Both the position numbers and the translations under genes were made by a program. The notes beneath the pieces were generated by a model. The model worked only from the letters and a program-made list of their open reading frames with translations. It was not told where the DNA came from and ran no database searches. From Alcanivoracaceae bacterium (lineage in GTDB: Bacteria > Pseudomonadota > Gammaproteobacteria > Pseudomonadales > Alcanivoracaceae), in NCBI GenBank assembly GCA_029213045.1, contig JARGPN010000016.1, forward strand, positions 62,001-126,000: a DNA stretch of 64,000 bases, in the 5' to 3' direction. Shown here piece after piece: positions 48,356-58,986 of this stretch (the stretch's first letter is position 1; the number at the start of each line of letters is the position of its first letter).

Positions 48356-49723
48356 TCAGCTCGCCGAAGACGAGTCTGGGCGATTGTAGGAAGCGTTGAT
48401 TTGCGCTGCAACCGCAGCGCTTTCTATAAATACTTCATCTTTGGTCAGTCCCGCCTCGCGCAGCAATCGCTCAAAATGAATGCGATTAACACGAATACGC
48501 AGCAATAAGCTGCCGTCTAGGGCGGACCCTTCTTCTGTGACTTCACCTGCCTCATGCAGACGAGCGCGCAATTTTCCAGCATTTGCCGGAAGCCTTACCC
48601 AGCGGTCAATCCAGCTGTCCGCCAAACGTTCCGCCAAGGCTTCGTATAAAAGCTCGAAACCCAGTTGCTGGGTGGCGGAAATCCATACACAGGTCGCCAC
48701 GCCATTTTCATCCCTGTCGATATGGGGGGCGAAGTCGGTTAAATCAACCTTATTGAACACATGCAACGTCGGCACTTCGTCCGCATCAATTTCCGAGAGC
48801 ACCGCGTTCACCGCTTCGATATTTTCGTCGCGCTCTTCGGCCGAGCAGTCTGTCACATGTAGCAGCAAGGTTGCACTGACGGTTTCTTCGAGCGTCGCCC
48901 GGAACGCATCGACCAGCCTGTGCGGCAAGTGGCGAATAAATCCCACCGTATCAGCGAGAATAGTGGGCCCGATGCCAGGAATGCGGACTTTGCGCAGTGT
49001 TGGGTCGAGCGTTGCAAACAACTGATCTGCAACATAAACATCGGACGAGGTCAGCGTATTGAACAGGGTCGACTTGCCGGCGTTGGTATAGCCAACCAGA
49101 GAAATCAAAGGCGTTTCAGAACGTTCGCGTGAACGGCGGCCTTGCGCGCGCTGCTTGCGCACTTTCTCTAGCCGACCCTCAATGGCTCGCACGCGCTCTC
49201 GCACCAATCGACGGTCCGTTTCTAGCTGCGTTTCGCCGGGACCGCGCAAGCCAATGCCGCCTTTCTGACGCTCAAGGTGGGTCCAGCCACGGACTAAGCG
49301 AGTCTGCATATGCCGCAGCTGCGCCAGCTCAACCTGCAAGCGACCTTCATGGGTACGCGCGCGTTGCGCAAAGATATCGAGAATCAGGCCGGTACGATCC
49401 AGCACCCGGCATTTGACTATTTTTTCTAGGTTGCGCTCTTGGCCTGGGGTCAGCGCATGATTAAACAACGCAACATCAGCCTCATGCTCAGCGACCAGTG
49501 CGGCCAATTCTTCCGCCTTACCTGAGCCGATATATAGCGCCGCATCGGGCCGGTCGCGCTTTCCCAGCAATTCCACAACAGGGACAACGCCGCTGGACGT
49601 GACCAGATGGTGAAATTCGTCCAGATCTTCGCGGCCAAGACGGTCGGGCAAATCGATATGAACCAGTATGGCTTTTTCGCCCGCGCCGGTGAGCGTGGCT
49701 TCTGCCTTATCAAATAAATCCAA
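48356..49723 (-). CDS. hflX: Ribosome-associated GTPase HflX
   Basis: A GTPase that splits or rescues ribosomes, especially under heat stress. About 455 residues, with the N-terminal HflX domain (VELLGKRDRPDAALYIGSGK), the central helical ribosome-binding hairpin (GGIGLRGPGETQLETDRR), and the G domain with GYTNAGKST (P-loop), DTVGFIRHLP (G3) and NKVD (G4). The start is taken as TTG at 49721-49723, with AAGGAG five bases upstream; a GTG seven codons earlier (49744) gives a longer protein. Confidence 0.95.
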   Translation of the reverse strand: MDLFDKAEATLTGAGEKAILVHIDLPDRLGREDLDEFHHLVTSSGVVPVVELLGKRDRPDAALYIGSGKAEELAALVAEHEADVALFNHALTPGQERNLEKIVKCRVLDRTGLILDIFAQRARTHEGRLQVELAQLRHMQTRLVRGWTHLERQKGGIGLRGPGETQLETDRRLVRERVRAIEGRLEKVRKQRAQGRRSRERSETPLISLVGYTNAGKSTLFNTLTSSDVYVADQLFATLDPTLRKVRIPGIGPTILADTVGFIRHLPHRLVDAFRATLEETVSATLLLHVTDCSAEERDENIEAVNAVLSEIDADEVPTLHVFNKVDLTDFAPHIDRDENGVATCVWISATQQLGFELLYEALAERLADSWIDRWVRLPANAGKLRARLHEAGEVTEEGSALDGSLLLRIRVNRIHFERLLREAGLTKDEVFIESAAVAAQINASYNRPDSSSAS

Positions 49724-49855
49724 TGTGACTCCTTGGTGAGGCACCTATTGTGCCGCTTCACCACCGAGTACGACAGGGGTGAAGGCCACTTATCACACTA
49801 GATCGCAGGAATCTTTTCAATACGGGCAAACGAACATGTAAAAGTATCCCCAGAA

Positions 49856-49882
49856 ACAAAAAAACCACGCTATGCGTGGCTC
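49856..49882 (-). terminator. Intrinsic terminator after hfq
   Basis: On the minus strand CCACGC-ATA-GCGTGG is followed by TTTTTTTGTTTC, 27 bases after the hfq stop. hflX therefore lies behind a terminator. Confidence 0.88.
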
Positions 49883-49906
49883 TTTTTGCTCTGAGTGGAC
49901 AAGGGG

Positions 49907-50176
49907 TTAGGCGTTGCCAACACCCACTCCATCGCCGTTCGCGCCAGTGCTTCCAGTAGGGCTAGCCGCCCGTGGATTACGCGCAGGCACAACGGTAGAA
50001 ATCGCATGCTTGTAGACCATTTGGCTCACTGCATTTTTTAGCAGCACCACATACTGGTCAAACGACTCGATCTGACCCTGTAATTTAATGCCATTTACGA
50101 GGAAAATTGAAACTGGGATACGTTCCTTTCTCAGCGCATTGAGAAAAGGGTCTTGTAACGAGTGCCCCTTTGACAT
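49907..50176 (-). CDS. hfq: RNA chaperone Hfq
   Basis: An 89-residue Sm-like protein that pairs small RNAs with mRNAs. The Sm core is standard: [41 protein letters not shown] in parts, with the YKHAIS Sm2 motif at about residues 55-60. The C-terminal tail is short and Gly-rich. It follows miaA by 128 bases. Confidence 0.98.
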   Translation of the reverse strand: MSKGHSLQDPFLNALRKERIPVSIFLVNGIKLQGQIESFDQYVVLLKNAVSQMVYKHAISTVVPARNPRAASPTGSTGANGDGVGVGNA

Positions 50177-50304
50177 GATGTTCTCCTTGAAAAACTTTAA
50201 TAAAAAGTTGTGCCCAAATATTCGAGCAAGTATGCGTAACCCCGACCCCGGTGAAGGCTGATACAGCGCGAACTACTTATCGCCATCAACGCATCCAACA
50301 GAAT

Positions 50305-51303
50305 TCAACGGCTACTAAACACCGATTCCACGAAAGGCGCAATACAGGCCAGCGCCTGAGCATGCACGTCGTTCGATTCGCCGTCTAACCACTGGAGCTC
50401 AGGCCAGCTGCGCATCCACGTAAACTGCCGTTTTGCCAACTGGCGAGTCGCAATAGTGCCGCGCTCGACCATCGTCTCGTAGTCATACTGACCATCGAGA
50501 TACTCCCAAACCTGCCGATAACCGACCGATTTCATGGCAGGGAGTTCCAAACTTAAATCACCACGAGCGCGTAACGCTTCAACTTCTGCGATAAAGCCCG
50601 CGTCTAGCATCTGCCTAAAGCGCAAAGCGATTCTGTCATGCAGAACGGCCCTGTTCTGTGGCGCGATGGCTAAACTCAAATGAGTATAAGGAAAGGCGGA
50701 ATTGTGACGCGGATCACTGTTAGACAATGATACAGCCTTCTGTCGAGCATGATGAGAAGAGAGCGGCTCGCCGCTAATTTCATACACTTCCAGCGCCCTC
50801 TGAATTCTTTGGCTGTCCATCGGCTTTAATCGTAACGCCGTCTCTGGATCAACCTGCGCCAATTTTTCATGCATCGCTGGCCAGCCAATCTGCGCCGCCT
50901 GTGCTTCTAGCTTGGCGCGCACACGTTGATCCGCAGCCGGCAGCTTCGCCAATCCCTCGCGTAACGCCTTGAAGTAGAGCATGGTGCCCCCCACCAACAA
51001 AGGAATACGCCCCTGCTGATGAATCGCTTCGATCTCCCTTAACGCATCGTCGCGAAATTGCGCCGCAGAATAGGGCTCTGTCGGGTCACGAAAACTGAGC
51101 AACCGATGTGGTGCCTTGGCGAGCACGTCTGGCTCAGGCTTGGCAGCGCCGATATCCAACCCTCGATACACCAACGCAGAATCCACGTTAATAATATCTA
51201 GCGGTAAATCTTGCACCAACTGAACCGCCAACGCGGTTTTACCTGAACAAGTTGGCCCAGTGAGAAAAATAACCGGCTTCGACGACGCGTCGATCGCAGA
51301 CAT
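50305..51303 (-). CDS. miaA: tRNA dimethylallyltransferase MiaA
   Basis: Adds the dimethylallyl group to A37 of UNN-decoding tRNAs, using a product of the isoprenoid pathway. The 332-residue protein has the P-loop [11 protein letters not shown] (about 16-26), [16 protein letters not shown] and [12 protein letters not shown]. Its start overlaps the mutL stop as TAATG. Confidence 0.97.
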   Translation of the reverse strand: MSAIDASSKPVIFLTGPTCSGKTALAVQLVQDLPLDIINVDSALVYRGLDIGAAKPEPDVLAKAPHRLLSFRDPTEPYSAAQFRDDALREIEAIHQQGRIPLLVGGTMLYFKALREGLAKLPAADQRVRAKLEAQAAQIGWPAMHEKLAQVDPETALRLKPMDSQRIQRALEVYEISGEPLSSHHARQKAVSLSNSDPRHNSAFPYTHLSLAIAPQNRAVLHDRIALRFRQMLDAGFIAEVEALRARGDLSLELPAMKSVGYRQVWEYLDGQYDYETMVERGTIATRQLAKRQFTWMRSWPELQWLDGESNDVHAQALACIAPFVESVFSSR

Positions 51304-53183
51304 TAGCGACCCCGCATAAATAAACGATCCAATTCTTTCAACGACATCTGCGTCCAGGTGGGACGACCGTGATTACATTGGCCACTTCTTTCTGTGGCTT
51401 CCATGTCACGCAATAACGCATTCATTTCTGGAAGCGTTAATCGGCGATTGGCGCGCACACTGCCGTGACACGCCATGGTCGACAACAGCTCATGAAGTAC
51501 GCCCTCGATACGATCACTGCTGCCGTGCGTCACAAGATCCGACAACACATCACGGACCAAGGATTCCGCGTCAGCGTCACGCAATAACGCAGGCACGTCG
51601 CGCACGATCAAAGACTCTGGGCCAGCGCGATCCAAACGAAATCCTAATTTCCCAAACACGTCCGGGTTTTGTTCAGCAAAATCCGCTTCACGTGTCGACA
51701 CCGCCATTGAATGTGGCACCAACAACGGCTGACCACGAACCTTGTCGTCGTCCCATGAAACTTTTAATCGCTCATAAGTAATACGTTCGTGCGCAGCATG
51801 CATATCAACGACCACTAAACCTTGGTCGTTTTGCGCGAGAATAAAAATGCCGTGCAGCTGAGCAATGGCGAACCCTAGCGGCGGCACATCACCATGCCGT
51901 GCTGCACTAAAATCAATCGCGCCGCCAGCAATGTTTTCTCCAACATTGCCTTCACGCACAGCGCCAGAAAACGCATCGGCGTATGCGCCGGACCATGATG
52001 GCGCTGGCGATGTGCCTTCTAGCGACGGCGTCGACAGCTGTAAGCCATCTTGCGTTTGCGGCATGACAGGCCGCTGTCCATGCGGCGACTCGCCGCGAGA
52101 AAAATATGCCTGCTGCGGGGAAGTCTGCGCGCCAGCTATAAAGGTCTCTTCACTGGTCGCGCCCGCCAGCGACTGACCGGGCCGCAATTCCGCAATGGCC
52201 CGATGCAAGGTACGAAAAAGAAAATCATGCACCATGCGCTGCTCACGAAAGCGCACTTCATGTTTCGTAGGGTGCACGTTCACATCCACTTGTGCAGGAT
52301 CGAGTTCGAAAAATAAAACGTAGGCAGGATGACGGCCGTGATAAAGCACATCGGAATACGCTTGACGGACAGCGTGACTGACCACTTTGTCTCGAATAAC
52401 ACGGCCATTCACAAAGAAATATTGTAAGTCTGACTGTGAACGGGAAAACGTCGGCAAGCCGAGCCAACCGTGCAAACGTAAACCACCGTGTTCAATATCC
52501 ACCTGAATGGATTGCTCGATAAAGGCGCTGCCACACAATCGACTCACACGCTGCGCCCGCTGGGCATCCGTGGTCGCGGCGGGCAATTGGTGCACGACTT
52601 TTTGATTGTGCATCAAACGAAATGCAGTATCGAACTCGCTGAGCGCAATACGACGAAATACTTCTTCGAGATGAGAAAATTCGGTTTTTTCTTTGCGCAG
52701 GAAGCGACGGCGGGCAGGCGTATTAAAAAATAAATCGCGCATCTCAACCGTAGTGCCGCGCGGGTGCGCCGCAGGCTGTAATTGTGGCGCCATATCGCGC
52801 CCTTCAACTAATACTTGCCACGCCTCGGCACTATCATCCGTCGCAGACGTCATGGTTAAACGCGATACCGAGCTGATCGCCGCTAGCGCTTCACCACGAA
52901 ACCCGAGCGAGCCAATGGCTTCTAAATCATCAAGCGTACGAATTTTGCTGGTGGCATGGCGAGACATTGCCAGCGGCAAATCGCTTTTATCAATGCCGCC
53001 GCCGTCATCACGTAGGCGAATTAACTTCACACCGCCTTGCTCTACATCTAACTGTAACGAACGCGCGCCAGCATCAAGCGCATTCTCCATCAATTCTTTT
53101 ACAACAGACGCAGGTCGCTCTACCACTTCACCAGCGGCAATTTGGTTAGCCAAACGAGAATCGAGAAGCTGGATACGAGACAT
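51303..53183 (-). CDS. mutL: DNA mismatch repair protein MutL, endonuclease type
   Basis: A 626-residue GHKL ATPase that links MutS to strand processing. ATPase motifs are [25 protein letters not shown] and GFRGEAL in the first 100 residues. The C-terminal domain contains [12 protein letters not shown], which fits the nicking-endonuclease pattern D-x-H-A-x2-E-x4-E, and CNHGRPTW near the end, the accompanying cysteine motif. This is the form found in organisms without MutH. The linker (about 330-430) is polar and unconserved. Coupled to miaA. Confidence 0.97.
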   Translation of the reverse strand: MSRIQLLDSRLANQIAAGEVVERPASVVKELMENALDAGARSLQLDVEQGGVKLIRLRDDGGGIDKSDLPLAMSRHATSKIRTLDDLEAIGSLGFRGEALAAISSVSRLTMTSATDDSAEAWQVLVEGRDMAPQLQPAAHPRGTTVEMRDLFFNTPARRRFLRKEKTEFSHLEEVFRRIALSEFDTAFRLMHNQKVVHQLPAATTDAQRAQRVSRLCGSAFIEQSIQVDIEHGGLRLHGWLGLPTFSRSQSDLQYFFVNGRVIRDKVVSHAVRQAYSDVLYHGRHPAYVLFFELDPAQVDVNVHPTKHEVRFREQRMVHDFLFRTLHRAIAELRPGQSLAGATSEETFIAGAQTSPQQAYFSRGESPHGQRPVMPQTQDGLQLSTPSLEGTSPAPSWSGAYADAFSGAVREGNVGENIAGGAIDFSAARHGDVPPLGFAIAQLHGIFILAQNDQGLVVVDMHAAHERITYERLKVSWDDDKVRGQPLLVPHSMAVSTREADFAEQNPDVFGKLGFRLDRAGPESLIVRDVPALLRDADAESLVRDVLSDLVTHGSSDRIEGVLHELLSTMACHGSVRANRRLTLPEMNALLRDMEATERSGQCNHGRPTWTQMSLKELDRLFMRGR

Positions 53184-53211
53184 GAAAAATCCGATTAAGT
53201 GCTACGACGCG

Positions 53212-54540
53212 TTAACTACGCGGGATCGTTAATACCTGACCCACTTTAATGACGTCAGAGGAAAGATTGTTTTGATTGCGTAACGCCGACTCACTGACAG
53301 AATAACGACGAGCAATTGACGAGAGCGTATCGCCCGGCGCGATACGATGACTCGCGACATCACTACCGCCGCCACGCTGAGCGGCATACCAAGAACCCGG
53401 CGCAGGGTGCGTTTCGAAATACTGATTAACGCCATTCAAAATAGCGCGGGCTAGTTTTTCTTGGTGTCGCGAAGAGTTTAGATTTTTTTCTTCCGTACGA
53501 TTCGAAATAAAGCCCGTTTCCACCAAGATCGACACCATGCTTGGCTCCTTCAACACAGCGAACGCCGCTTGTTCCACTTTTTTCCGGTCACCGTGCAATT
53601 TGGTCACGTCACCCATTTCTTCAAGCACTTGTCGGCCGAGATACAGGCTATGCGCCATGGAGCCGCTCATGGTCATGTCGGCCAACACGCTCAACAAACC
53701 ATTGTTGTCTTTTTCTTCTTCATAGACGCCGGCAACGCGGTCAGATTCGTTAGCAATTTTCGCCAGATAACCCGCGCGGGCAGACGTGGCGCCGCGATTC
53801 GACAATGCAAACACCGACGCACCATGAGCTTTATGGTCGGTAAAGGCGTCTGCGTGAATAGAAATAAATACATCCGCCTGATAACGATCACTGGCAATTT
53901 TTCGGCGCTCCGCCAACGGCACGTAGTAATCCCCGTCGCGTACCAGAACCGGCTTAATCCCCGGCTCTTTTTTCATTAAGTTGTAGAGCCTTTTCGACAT
54001 CGCCAACACAACATTTTTTTCATACACGCCGGAGGGCCCGCGCGCACCCGGATCTTCACCACCATGCCCAGCATCGATGGCGACAATCATGGAACGCGAG
54101 CCACCACTTTCTTGTAATGGCTTAGGCGCAGCTTTTACCGGCGCCGGATCGTCATCGTAGAGATCAATCACCAAACGCCAACCGAACGGATCAACGGGCT
54201 TGAGCAGATTAGTTCTAGGACGCACGGAATCTTTTAGATCGAACACAACACGCGTGCGATTACCATCGTGCTTACCCACACGAATATTGGTAATCGGGCT
54301 ATCGCTATATTCAAGCCGAGCAACGTCGAAATTGAGATCGACATCAATTAAGTCCAACACGATGCGGTCAGGATTGGCGAGCTTGTCGAGTTTATGTTCG
54401 AGCGGGGCGTTTAAATCGAAAACGATACGTGTGTGATCAGGGCCGCGGTGCAATCGCACTGAATCGATACCCTGCGCAGACAGCGCAAAGGTCGACCACA
54501 GCATCAACCATGACAGGCAAATGAGGCGAAGAAAAAGCAT
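53212..54540 (-). CDS. amiB: N-acetylmuramoyl-L-alanine amidase (AmiB/AmiC type)
   Basis: A periplasmic zinc amidase that splits septal peptidoglycan for daughter cell separation. Layout: signal peptide; AMIN domain (about residues 25-130, VRLHRGPDHTRIVFDL); Amidase_3 domain (about 150-370) with zinc histidines in AIDAGHGGEDPGA and SIHADAF and the catalytic glutamate in ILVETGFISN; and a C-terminal LysM domain (IAPGDTLSSIARRYSVS). The start used is the second ATG (54538-54540), with GGGAAAG upstream; the frame also opens at 54555. Standard neighbour of tsaE and mutL. Confidence 0.95.
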   Translation of the reverse strand: MLFLRLICLSWLMLWSTFALSAQGIDSVRLHRGPDHTRIVFDLNAPLEHKLDKLANPDRIVLDLIDVDLNFDVARLEYSDSPITNIRVGKHDGNRTRVVFDLKDSVRPRTNLLKPVDPFGWRLVIDLYDDDPAPVKAAPKPLQESGGSRSMIVAIDAGHGGEDPGARGPSGVYEKNVVLAMSKRLYNLMKKEPGIKPVLVRDGDYYVPLAERRKIASDRYQADVFISIHADAFTDHKAHGASVFALSNRGATSARAGYLAKIANESDRVAGVYEEEKDNNGLLSVLADMTMSGSMAHSLYLGRQVLEEMGDVTKLHGDRKKVEQAAFAVLKEPSMVSILVETGFISNRTEEKNLNSSRHQEKLARAILNGVNQYFETHPAPGSWYAAQRGGGSDVASHRIAPGDTLSSIARRYSVSESALRNQNNLSSDVIKVGQVLTIPRS

Positions 54541-54604
54541 GTTCTTTCCCAACATCCGCGTTCAAGCTCTCACTAGAAAAAAGTTACTCACACCAAACTG
54601 CACT

Positions 54605-55054
54605 TCAAGATTGCCAGTTCAAATGCGCCTGCCGCGCTTCGCCAACAACCCGCAATTCAATGTCTAACGTCGGCACCGGCAATAGCCCAGCGCCTTTATT
54701 AGGCCACTCTACCAGACACAGGCTATTGTGCGCGAAATAATCCCGCCCGCCGATCATCTCAAGCTCTTCGGGATCACTTAATCGATACAAATCGAAGTGA
54801 TATACATCGACGTCATTGAGCCGATATGGTTCCACTAACGTGTATGTCGGACTCTTCACCGCGCCGGCGTGCCCCAAAGCATGCAACCAGCCGCGCACCA
54901 ACGTCGTTTTTCCTGCGCCCAACGTTCCCTGCAAAAATACCGTGCCGCCGATTACCTGCCCCGCCAAACGCGCGCCCAATGCTTGTGTCGCCGCATCATC
55001 GGGCAGATCAATTATTTCTGTTTGCACAACATCGCCCGCTTTTATTCCGTTCAT
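54605..55054 (-). CDS. tsaE: tRNA threonylcarbamoyladenosine synthesis ATPase TsaE
   Basis: A 149-residue P-loop ATPase needed with TsaB and TsaD for the t6A37 modification. Walker A GTLGAGKTT at about residues 44-52; SPTYTLVEPY and VYHFDLYRL are family motifs. The start lies two bases after the nnr stop, so the genes are probably coupled. Confidence 0.96.
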   Translation of the reverse strand: MNGIKAGDVVQTEIIDLPDDAATQALGARLAGQVIGGTVFLQGTLGAGKTTLVRGWLHALGHAGAVKSPTYTLVEPYRLNDVDVYHFDLYRLSDPEELEMIGGRDYFAHNSLCLVEWPNKGAGLLPVPTLDIELRVVGEARQAHLNWQS

Positions 55055-55056
55055 TT

Positions 55057-56577
55057 TTACTCACAGCCATTCAATAAATGACGCAGCGGCATCAATAAAT
55101 CACTGGCAAGCAAGCCACGCTCGCCATCTTGCGCCGCGGCCTGATCCGCCGCCAATCCATGCAGTAATGCACCGAAGCGCGCCGCATTATGCGCACTCAA
55201 CCCCTGGGCTAACAGCGCACCAATGACACCGCTGAGCACATCCCCCATACCGCCTGCGGCCATACCGGGGTTGCCAGATGTATTGAGCGCCAACATCTCT
55301 GCGTCACTGCTGATTAAAGTGCCCGCACCCTTTAACAATACGGTGCCACCCGCCAATGCCTGCAACCTACCAGCCGCCGCAAAACGATCTTGCTGCACCG
55401 CCCCAGTCGCCGCGCCAAGCAAGCGACTGGCCTCTCCCGGGTGCGGCGTAATCACTTGTTCTGCCGGCGCCTTAGGGAAAGATTTCTGCTCAATGTCTGC
55501 TGCAATCAGATTCAACGCGTCGGCATCTAGTACACGCGGCAAGTCGCTGGCGAGCACCTTGTTCAGCAATGCTTGCCCCCACGGCCCCTGACCAAGCCCG
55601 GGGCCAATCACGACTACCGTTGCCTTTTCCAACAGCGGCAGTAAGTCATCGGCCTTCTCAATGCCCCGCGTCATCACTTCCGGCTGTCGCGTAATCATCA
55701 AGGCGCAGTGCTCTTTGCGTGTTGCCAACGTCACCAGACCTGCCCCGCAACGCGCGGCAGATTGGGCTGACAAGACGGCAGCGCCGGCGTAGCCGTAATC
55801 GCCCCCTATCACCAGAACATGACCAAACTGGCCCTTGTGCGCCGTCGCAAGACGCGGCGTCATAAACTGGCGAAACTCCGCTAGGCTGGGGCGCCAGCAT
55901 TGCGGCGCCACATTGGCGTAAACCGCTTCCGGCACGCGCAGATCGTCGAAATGCAGAACACCCGTTAGCATTGGCCCTTCACCGGTGACCAGCCCGCGCT
56001 TCACGCCGATAAACGTAATGGTATGTGCTGCCTGAACGGCTTCACCCGGCGCTGCCCCGCTGTCTGCGCTTAAGCCCGAAGGAATATCAAGCGCCAGCAC
56101 AGGCTTGCCCGACTGGTTAATCGAAGCGATTACCGGCACCAGCGCGGGTCTCACCGGGCCGCGCAAACCGGTACCAAGCAAGCCATCGACAATCACATCG
56201 ACCGCAGAAAAATCGGCCCCGCTCGCACCAGCAATCTCGATAATTGGCACGCCTTCGGCCTGCACTCGTTCCGCCATCGTCAACGCATCGCCCTGCAAGG
56301 CAGACACCGGCGTGCTAGCAAATACAGTCGGATGCAAACCCGCATTTGCTGCCAGCAGCGCCACCACATAGCCGTCGCCGCCGTTGTTGCCGCTGCCGCA
56401 TACCACTGCGATGTCTCGCGCATGAGGCCATTGCTCACGCAACAACAAAAACGCCGCCTCACCCGCACGCGTCATCAGAATGTCGCCGGGGATACCCTCT
56501 TGCTCAATCGCGAGACGATCTAGCTCACGCGTTTCAGCGGCGGTGTACAATGCGCAGGGTAATGAGTGATAAGTCAT
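55057..56577 (-). CDS. nnr: Bifunctional NAD(P)H-hydrate repair enzyme Nnr
   Basis: Repairs damaged NADH/NADPH hydrates. The 506-residue protein has an N-terminal epimerase domain (about 1-215; CGSGNNGGDGYVVALLA and LDIPSGLSADSG) and a C-terminal ADP-dependent dehydratase domain (about 230-500; GGDYGYAGAAVLSAQSAARCGAGLV, ITPHPGEASRLLG and GNPGMAAGGMGDVLSG). It is divergent from queG with 130 bases between. Confidence 0.95.
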   Translation of the reverse strand: MTYHSLPCALYTAAETRELDRLAIEQEGIPGDILMTRAGEAAFLLLREQWPHARDIAVVCGSGNNGGDGYVVALLAANAGLHPTVFASTPVSALQGDALTMAERVQAEGVPIIEIAGASGADFSAVDVIVDGLLGTGLRGPVRPALVPVIASINQSGKPVLALDIPSGLSADSGAAPGEAVQAAHTITFIGVKRGLVTGEGPMLTGVLHFDDLRVPEAVYANVAPQCWRPSLAEFRQFMTPRLATAHKGQFGHVLVIGGDYGYAGAAVLSAQSAARCGAGLVTLATRKEHCALMITRQPEVMTRGIEKADDLLPLLEKATVVVIGPGLGQGPWGQALLNKVLASDLPRVLDADALNLIAADIEQKSFPKAPAEQVITPHPGEASRLLGAATGAVQQDRFAAAGRLQALAGGTVLLKGAGTLISSDAEMLALNTSGNPGMAAGGMGDVLSGVIGALLAQGLSAHNAARFGALLHGLAADQAAAQDGERGLLASDLLMPLRHLLNGCE

Positions 56578-56707
56578 GCAAGGGCCTTGGATTTGTCCGT
56601 TGGCGAATAAAGTTCGTTGGTAATTTTAGGGGCTATCTGCTGTATTTACACGAACTCAGATATCGTCAGCGAAATGCGCATAGCGCGCACGTGAGTATGT
56701 TTAGCTT

Positions 56708-57799
56708 ATGCAAGACCTGAACGACTTAGCCGATCAAATCCGCCAATGGGGCCGCGAACTTGGCTTCCAGCAAATTGGCATTGCCGATACCGACCTGGCG
56801 CTCGCCGACGGACGACTCAAGGCATGGCTTAAAAAAGGCTTTCACGCCGACATGGACTGGATGCATGCCCACGGCGATAAACGCTCTCACCCCGACCAGT
56901 TAGAGCCCGGCACCTTGCGCGTTATTTCTGCGCGAATGGATTACCTAGCGCCTGACACCCTGCCACTGAAAATCCTAAAGCAACCGGAAAAAGCGTATGT
57001 GTCACGTTACGCGCTCGGCCGTGATTATCACAAATTAATTCGTAAACGCTTAGCGCAACTTGCCGAGAAAATTCGCGGCAGCGTATCAGGCAGTGAGCTA
57101 GCACGCGCCTTTGTTGATTCAGCGCCGGTAATGGAAAAACCTCTCGCCGAGAAAGCAGGGATTGGCTGGCAAGGCAAACACACCCTAATTTTAAATCGCG
57201 AAGCAGGCAGTTGGTTTTTTCTTGGCGAGATTTATACCGATCTGCCACTGCCCATTGATCGGCCTGCAGAAAATCATTGTGGGCGTTGCAGCGCGTGCAT
57301 AACCGTGTGCCCAACAGACGCCATTGTTGCCCCGTATGAACTTGATGCGCGGCGATGTATTTCTTGGTTAACCATCGAGAATAAAGGTTCAATCGACCCC
57401 GAATTGCGTCCATTAATTGGCAATAGAATTTTCGGCTGCGATGACTGCCAATTAATGTGCCCATGGAACCGCTTCGCCCACCACACCGGCGAGGCGGATT
57501 TTTCTCCTCGGCACGCACTTGATCACGCCGATCTAGTGACACTATTTAACTGGAACGAAGAAGAATTCCTCAGTCACACCGAAGGCTCCGCGATTCGCCG
57601 TACCGGATATCAGGGCTGGCTTCGCAACATTGCCATAGCTCTCGGCAACGGACCTGCAACCGATGAAGCGATAAATGCACTAAGAGAAAAAACAGCGAGC
57701 AGCACAGCATTGGTTGCCGAGCATTGCAACTGGGCTTTAGAACAACTTGAGCGAAAAAAACAGGAAAGGGAAAAATTTATTATTACGCAGAAATCGTAG
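56708..57799 (+). CDS. queG: Epoxyqueuosine reductase QueG
   Basis: Reduces epoxyqueuosine to queuosine in tRNA, the last step of the pathway, using cobalamin and two [4Fe-4S] clusters. The 363-residue protein has CGRCSACITVCPTDAI near residue 191 and CDDCQLMCPWN near residue 243, the two ferredoxin-like cysteine sets. VDSAPVMEKPLAEKAGIGWQGKHT is the family signature. It is standard beside nnr-tsaE. Confidence 0.97.
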   Translation: MQDLNDLADQIRQWGRELGFQQIGIADTDLALADGRLKAWLKKGFHADMDWMHAHGDKRSHPDQLEPGTLRVISARMDYLAPDTLPLKILKQPEKAYVSRYALGRDYHKLIRKRLAQLAEKIRGSVSGSELARAFVDSAPVMEKPLAEKAGIGWQGKHTLILNREAGSWFFLGEIYTDLPLPIDRPAENHCGRCSACITVCPTDAIVAPYELDARRCISWLTIENKGSIDPELRPLIGNRIFGCDDCQLMCPWNRFAHHTGEADFSPRHALDHADLVTLFNWNEEEFLSHTEGSAIRRTGYQGWLRNIAIALGNGPATDEAINALREKTASSTALVAEHCNWALEQLERKKQEREKFIITQKS

Positions 57800-57853
57800 G
57801 GGCTCGCTCGCGGAAACTCCCCAAAGCGCCAGAGCGAACGAACCCCCACACTG
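57798..57853 (-). repeat. Imperfect inverted repeat between queG and desB
   Basis: GGGGCTCGCTCGC and GCGAACGAACCCC can pair; the two mismatches (C/A) become G-U pairs in a minus-strand transcript, so the hairpin is better formed there, just after the desB stop. No T-run. Possibly a 3'-end structure of desCB mRNA. Confidence 0.4.
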
Positions 57854-57859
57854 CCGGAG

Positions 57860-58960
57860 TTAAGACTCCGCCGCCACGCGCCGAACGCTGAACGTTGGCT
57901 TCCCCCCTGGGAACGCGTAACGAATGATTCGCCAGATCACCTGGCTATACTGTTTCAACATTGAGCCAGTGTTGTAGTGCTGATCATAGCGCTGACAAAT
58001 TTCTTTTACTTCTACCGCCATCTCCGCATAACGACGCGCAGGAATATCCGGGAAAAGATGGTGTTCAATTTGGTGGCTCAAATTTCCGGTCAGGATATGG
58101 AAAACCTTACTGCCTTTGAGATTGGATGAGCCGCGCAATTGCCTCACGTACCAGTGTCCGCGAGTTTCATTTTTCAATACTGATTTAGGAAACACTTCTA
58201 CATCTGCAGTAAAGTGGCCACAGAAAATAACGCTAAATGTCCATAGATTGCGCAAGCCGTTGGCAATCAGATTGCCAAGCATTACCGGCAAAAAGAAAGG
58301 CCCCGCCAACAAAGGAAAGATCACGTAATCCTTAATAAGCTGACGCTTCATTTTCGCGCCGAGTGGCGCAAACTCTTTTTTCATTTTTTCTTTTGATACG
58401 CGCCCACTAAACCACAAGCCTAAACGCAGCTCTTGGATCGCCACGCCCCACTGGAAAAGAAACGCAAAAATAATTGAATAGATGGGCTGCCATAAATAGC
58501 CGGGGCGCCACCGCTGCTCAGGAAATAAGCGCAAGATGCCATAGCCAATATCTTCATCCATACCCTTGATGTTCGTATAGGTATGGTGGCGGTAATTATG
58601 TGTCTTTCTCCAATTGTCACCCGTCGCGACAATATCCCATTCGAAACTTTTACCGTTAAATTTTGGATCGCGCATCCAGTCATACTGGCCGTGCATCACG
58701 TTATGGCCAAGTTCCATGTTGTCGAGGATCTTTGAGATCGCCAAGAACAAGGTGCCCAGAATAAATGCCGGTGGGAAAATACCTAAAAACAGCAATCCAC
58801 GTCCCGCCACTTCAAAGTAACGCACCGCGCTGTAAACGCGACGAATATATTTTGCGTCCTGCTCACCGATATCAGCCACGGTGCGCGCACGCAGCGCTTC
58901 TAACTCGGCAGCAAACCCTTCTAACTCTTTGGGCGACAGCTCTCGACTTTTACTTGGCAT
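57860..58960 (-). CDS. desB: Acyl-CoA delta-9 desaturase, DesB type
   Basis: A membrane di-iron desaturase that inserts a double bond into acyl chains to adjust membrane fluidity. The 366-residue protein has the three histidine boxes HNVMH (86-90), HNYRHH (121-126) and HQIEHH (about 298-303), with hydrophobic helices between. It belongs to the type coupled to the DesC reductase, which is encoded immediately upstream with a 26-base gap. Order and content match the Pseudomonas desCB unit. Confidence 0.92.
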   Translation of the reverse strand: MPSKSRELSPKELEGFAAELEALRARTVADIGEQDAKYIRRVYSAVRYFEVAGRGLLFLGIFPPAFILGTLFLAISKILDNMELGHNVMHGQYDWMRDPKFNGKSFEWDIVATGDNWRKTHNYRHHTYTNIKGMDEDIGYGILRLFPEQRWRPGYLWQPIYSIIFAFLFQWGVAIQELRLGLWFSGRVSKEKMKKEFAPLGAKMKRQLIKDYVIFPLLAGPFFLPVMLGNLIANGLRNLWTFSVIFCGHFTADVEVFPKSVLKNETRGHWYVRQLRGSSNLKGSKVFHILTGNLSHQIEHHLFPDIPARRYAEMAVEVKEICQRYDQHYNTGSMLKQYSQVIWRIIRYAFPGGKPTFSVRRVAAES

Positions 58961-58986
58961 AATTATTTGTCCTATTCCAACTAAGC

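Noticed and set aside
56922-57542. 206-codon minus-strand frame opposite queG
   Set aside because: Shadow of queG; Cys/Arg-rich composition typical of an antisense frame.
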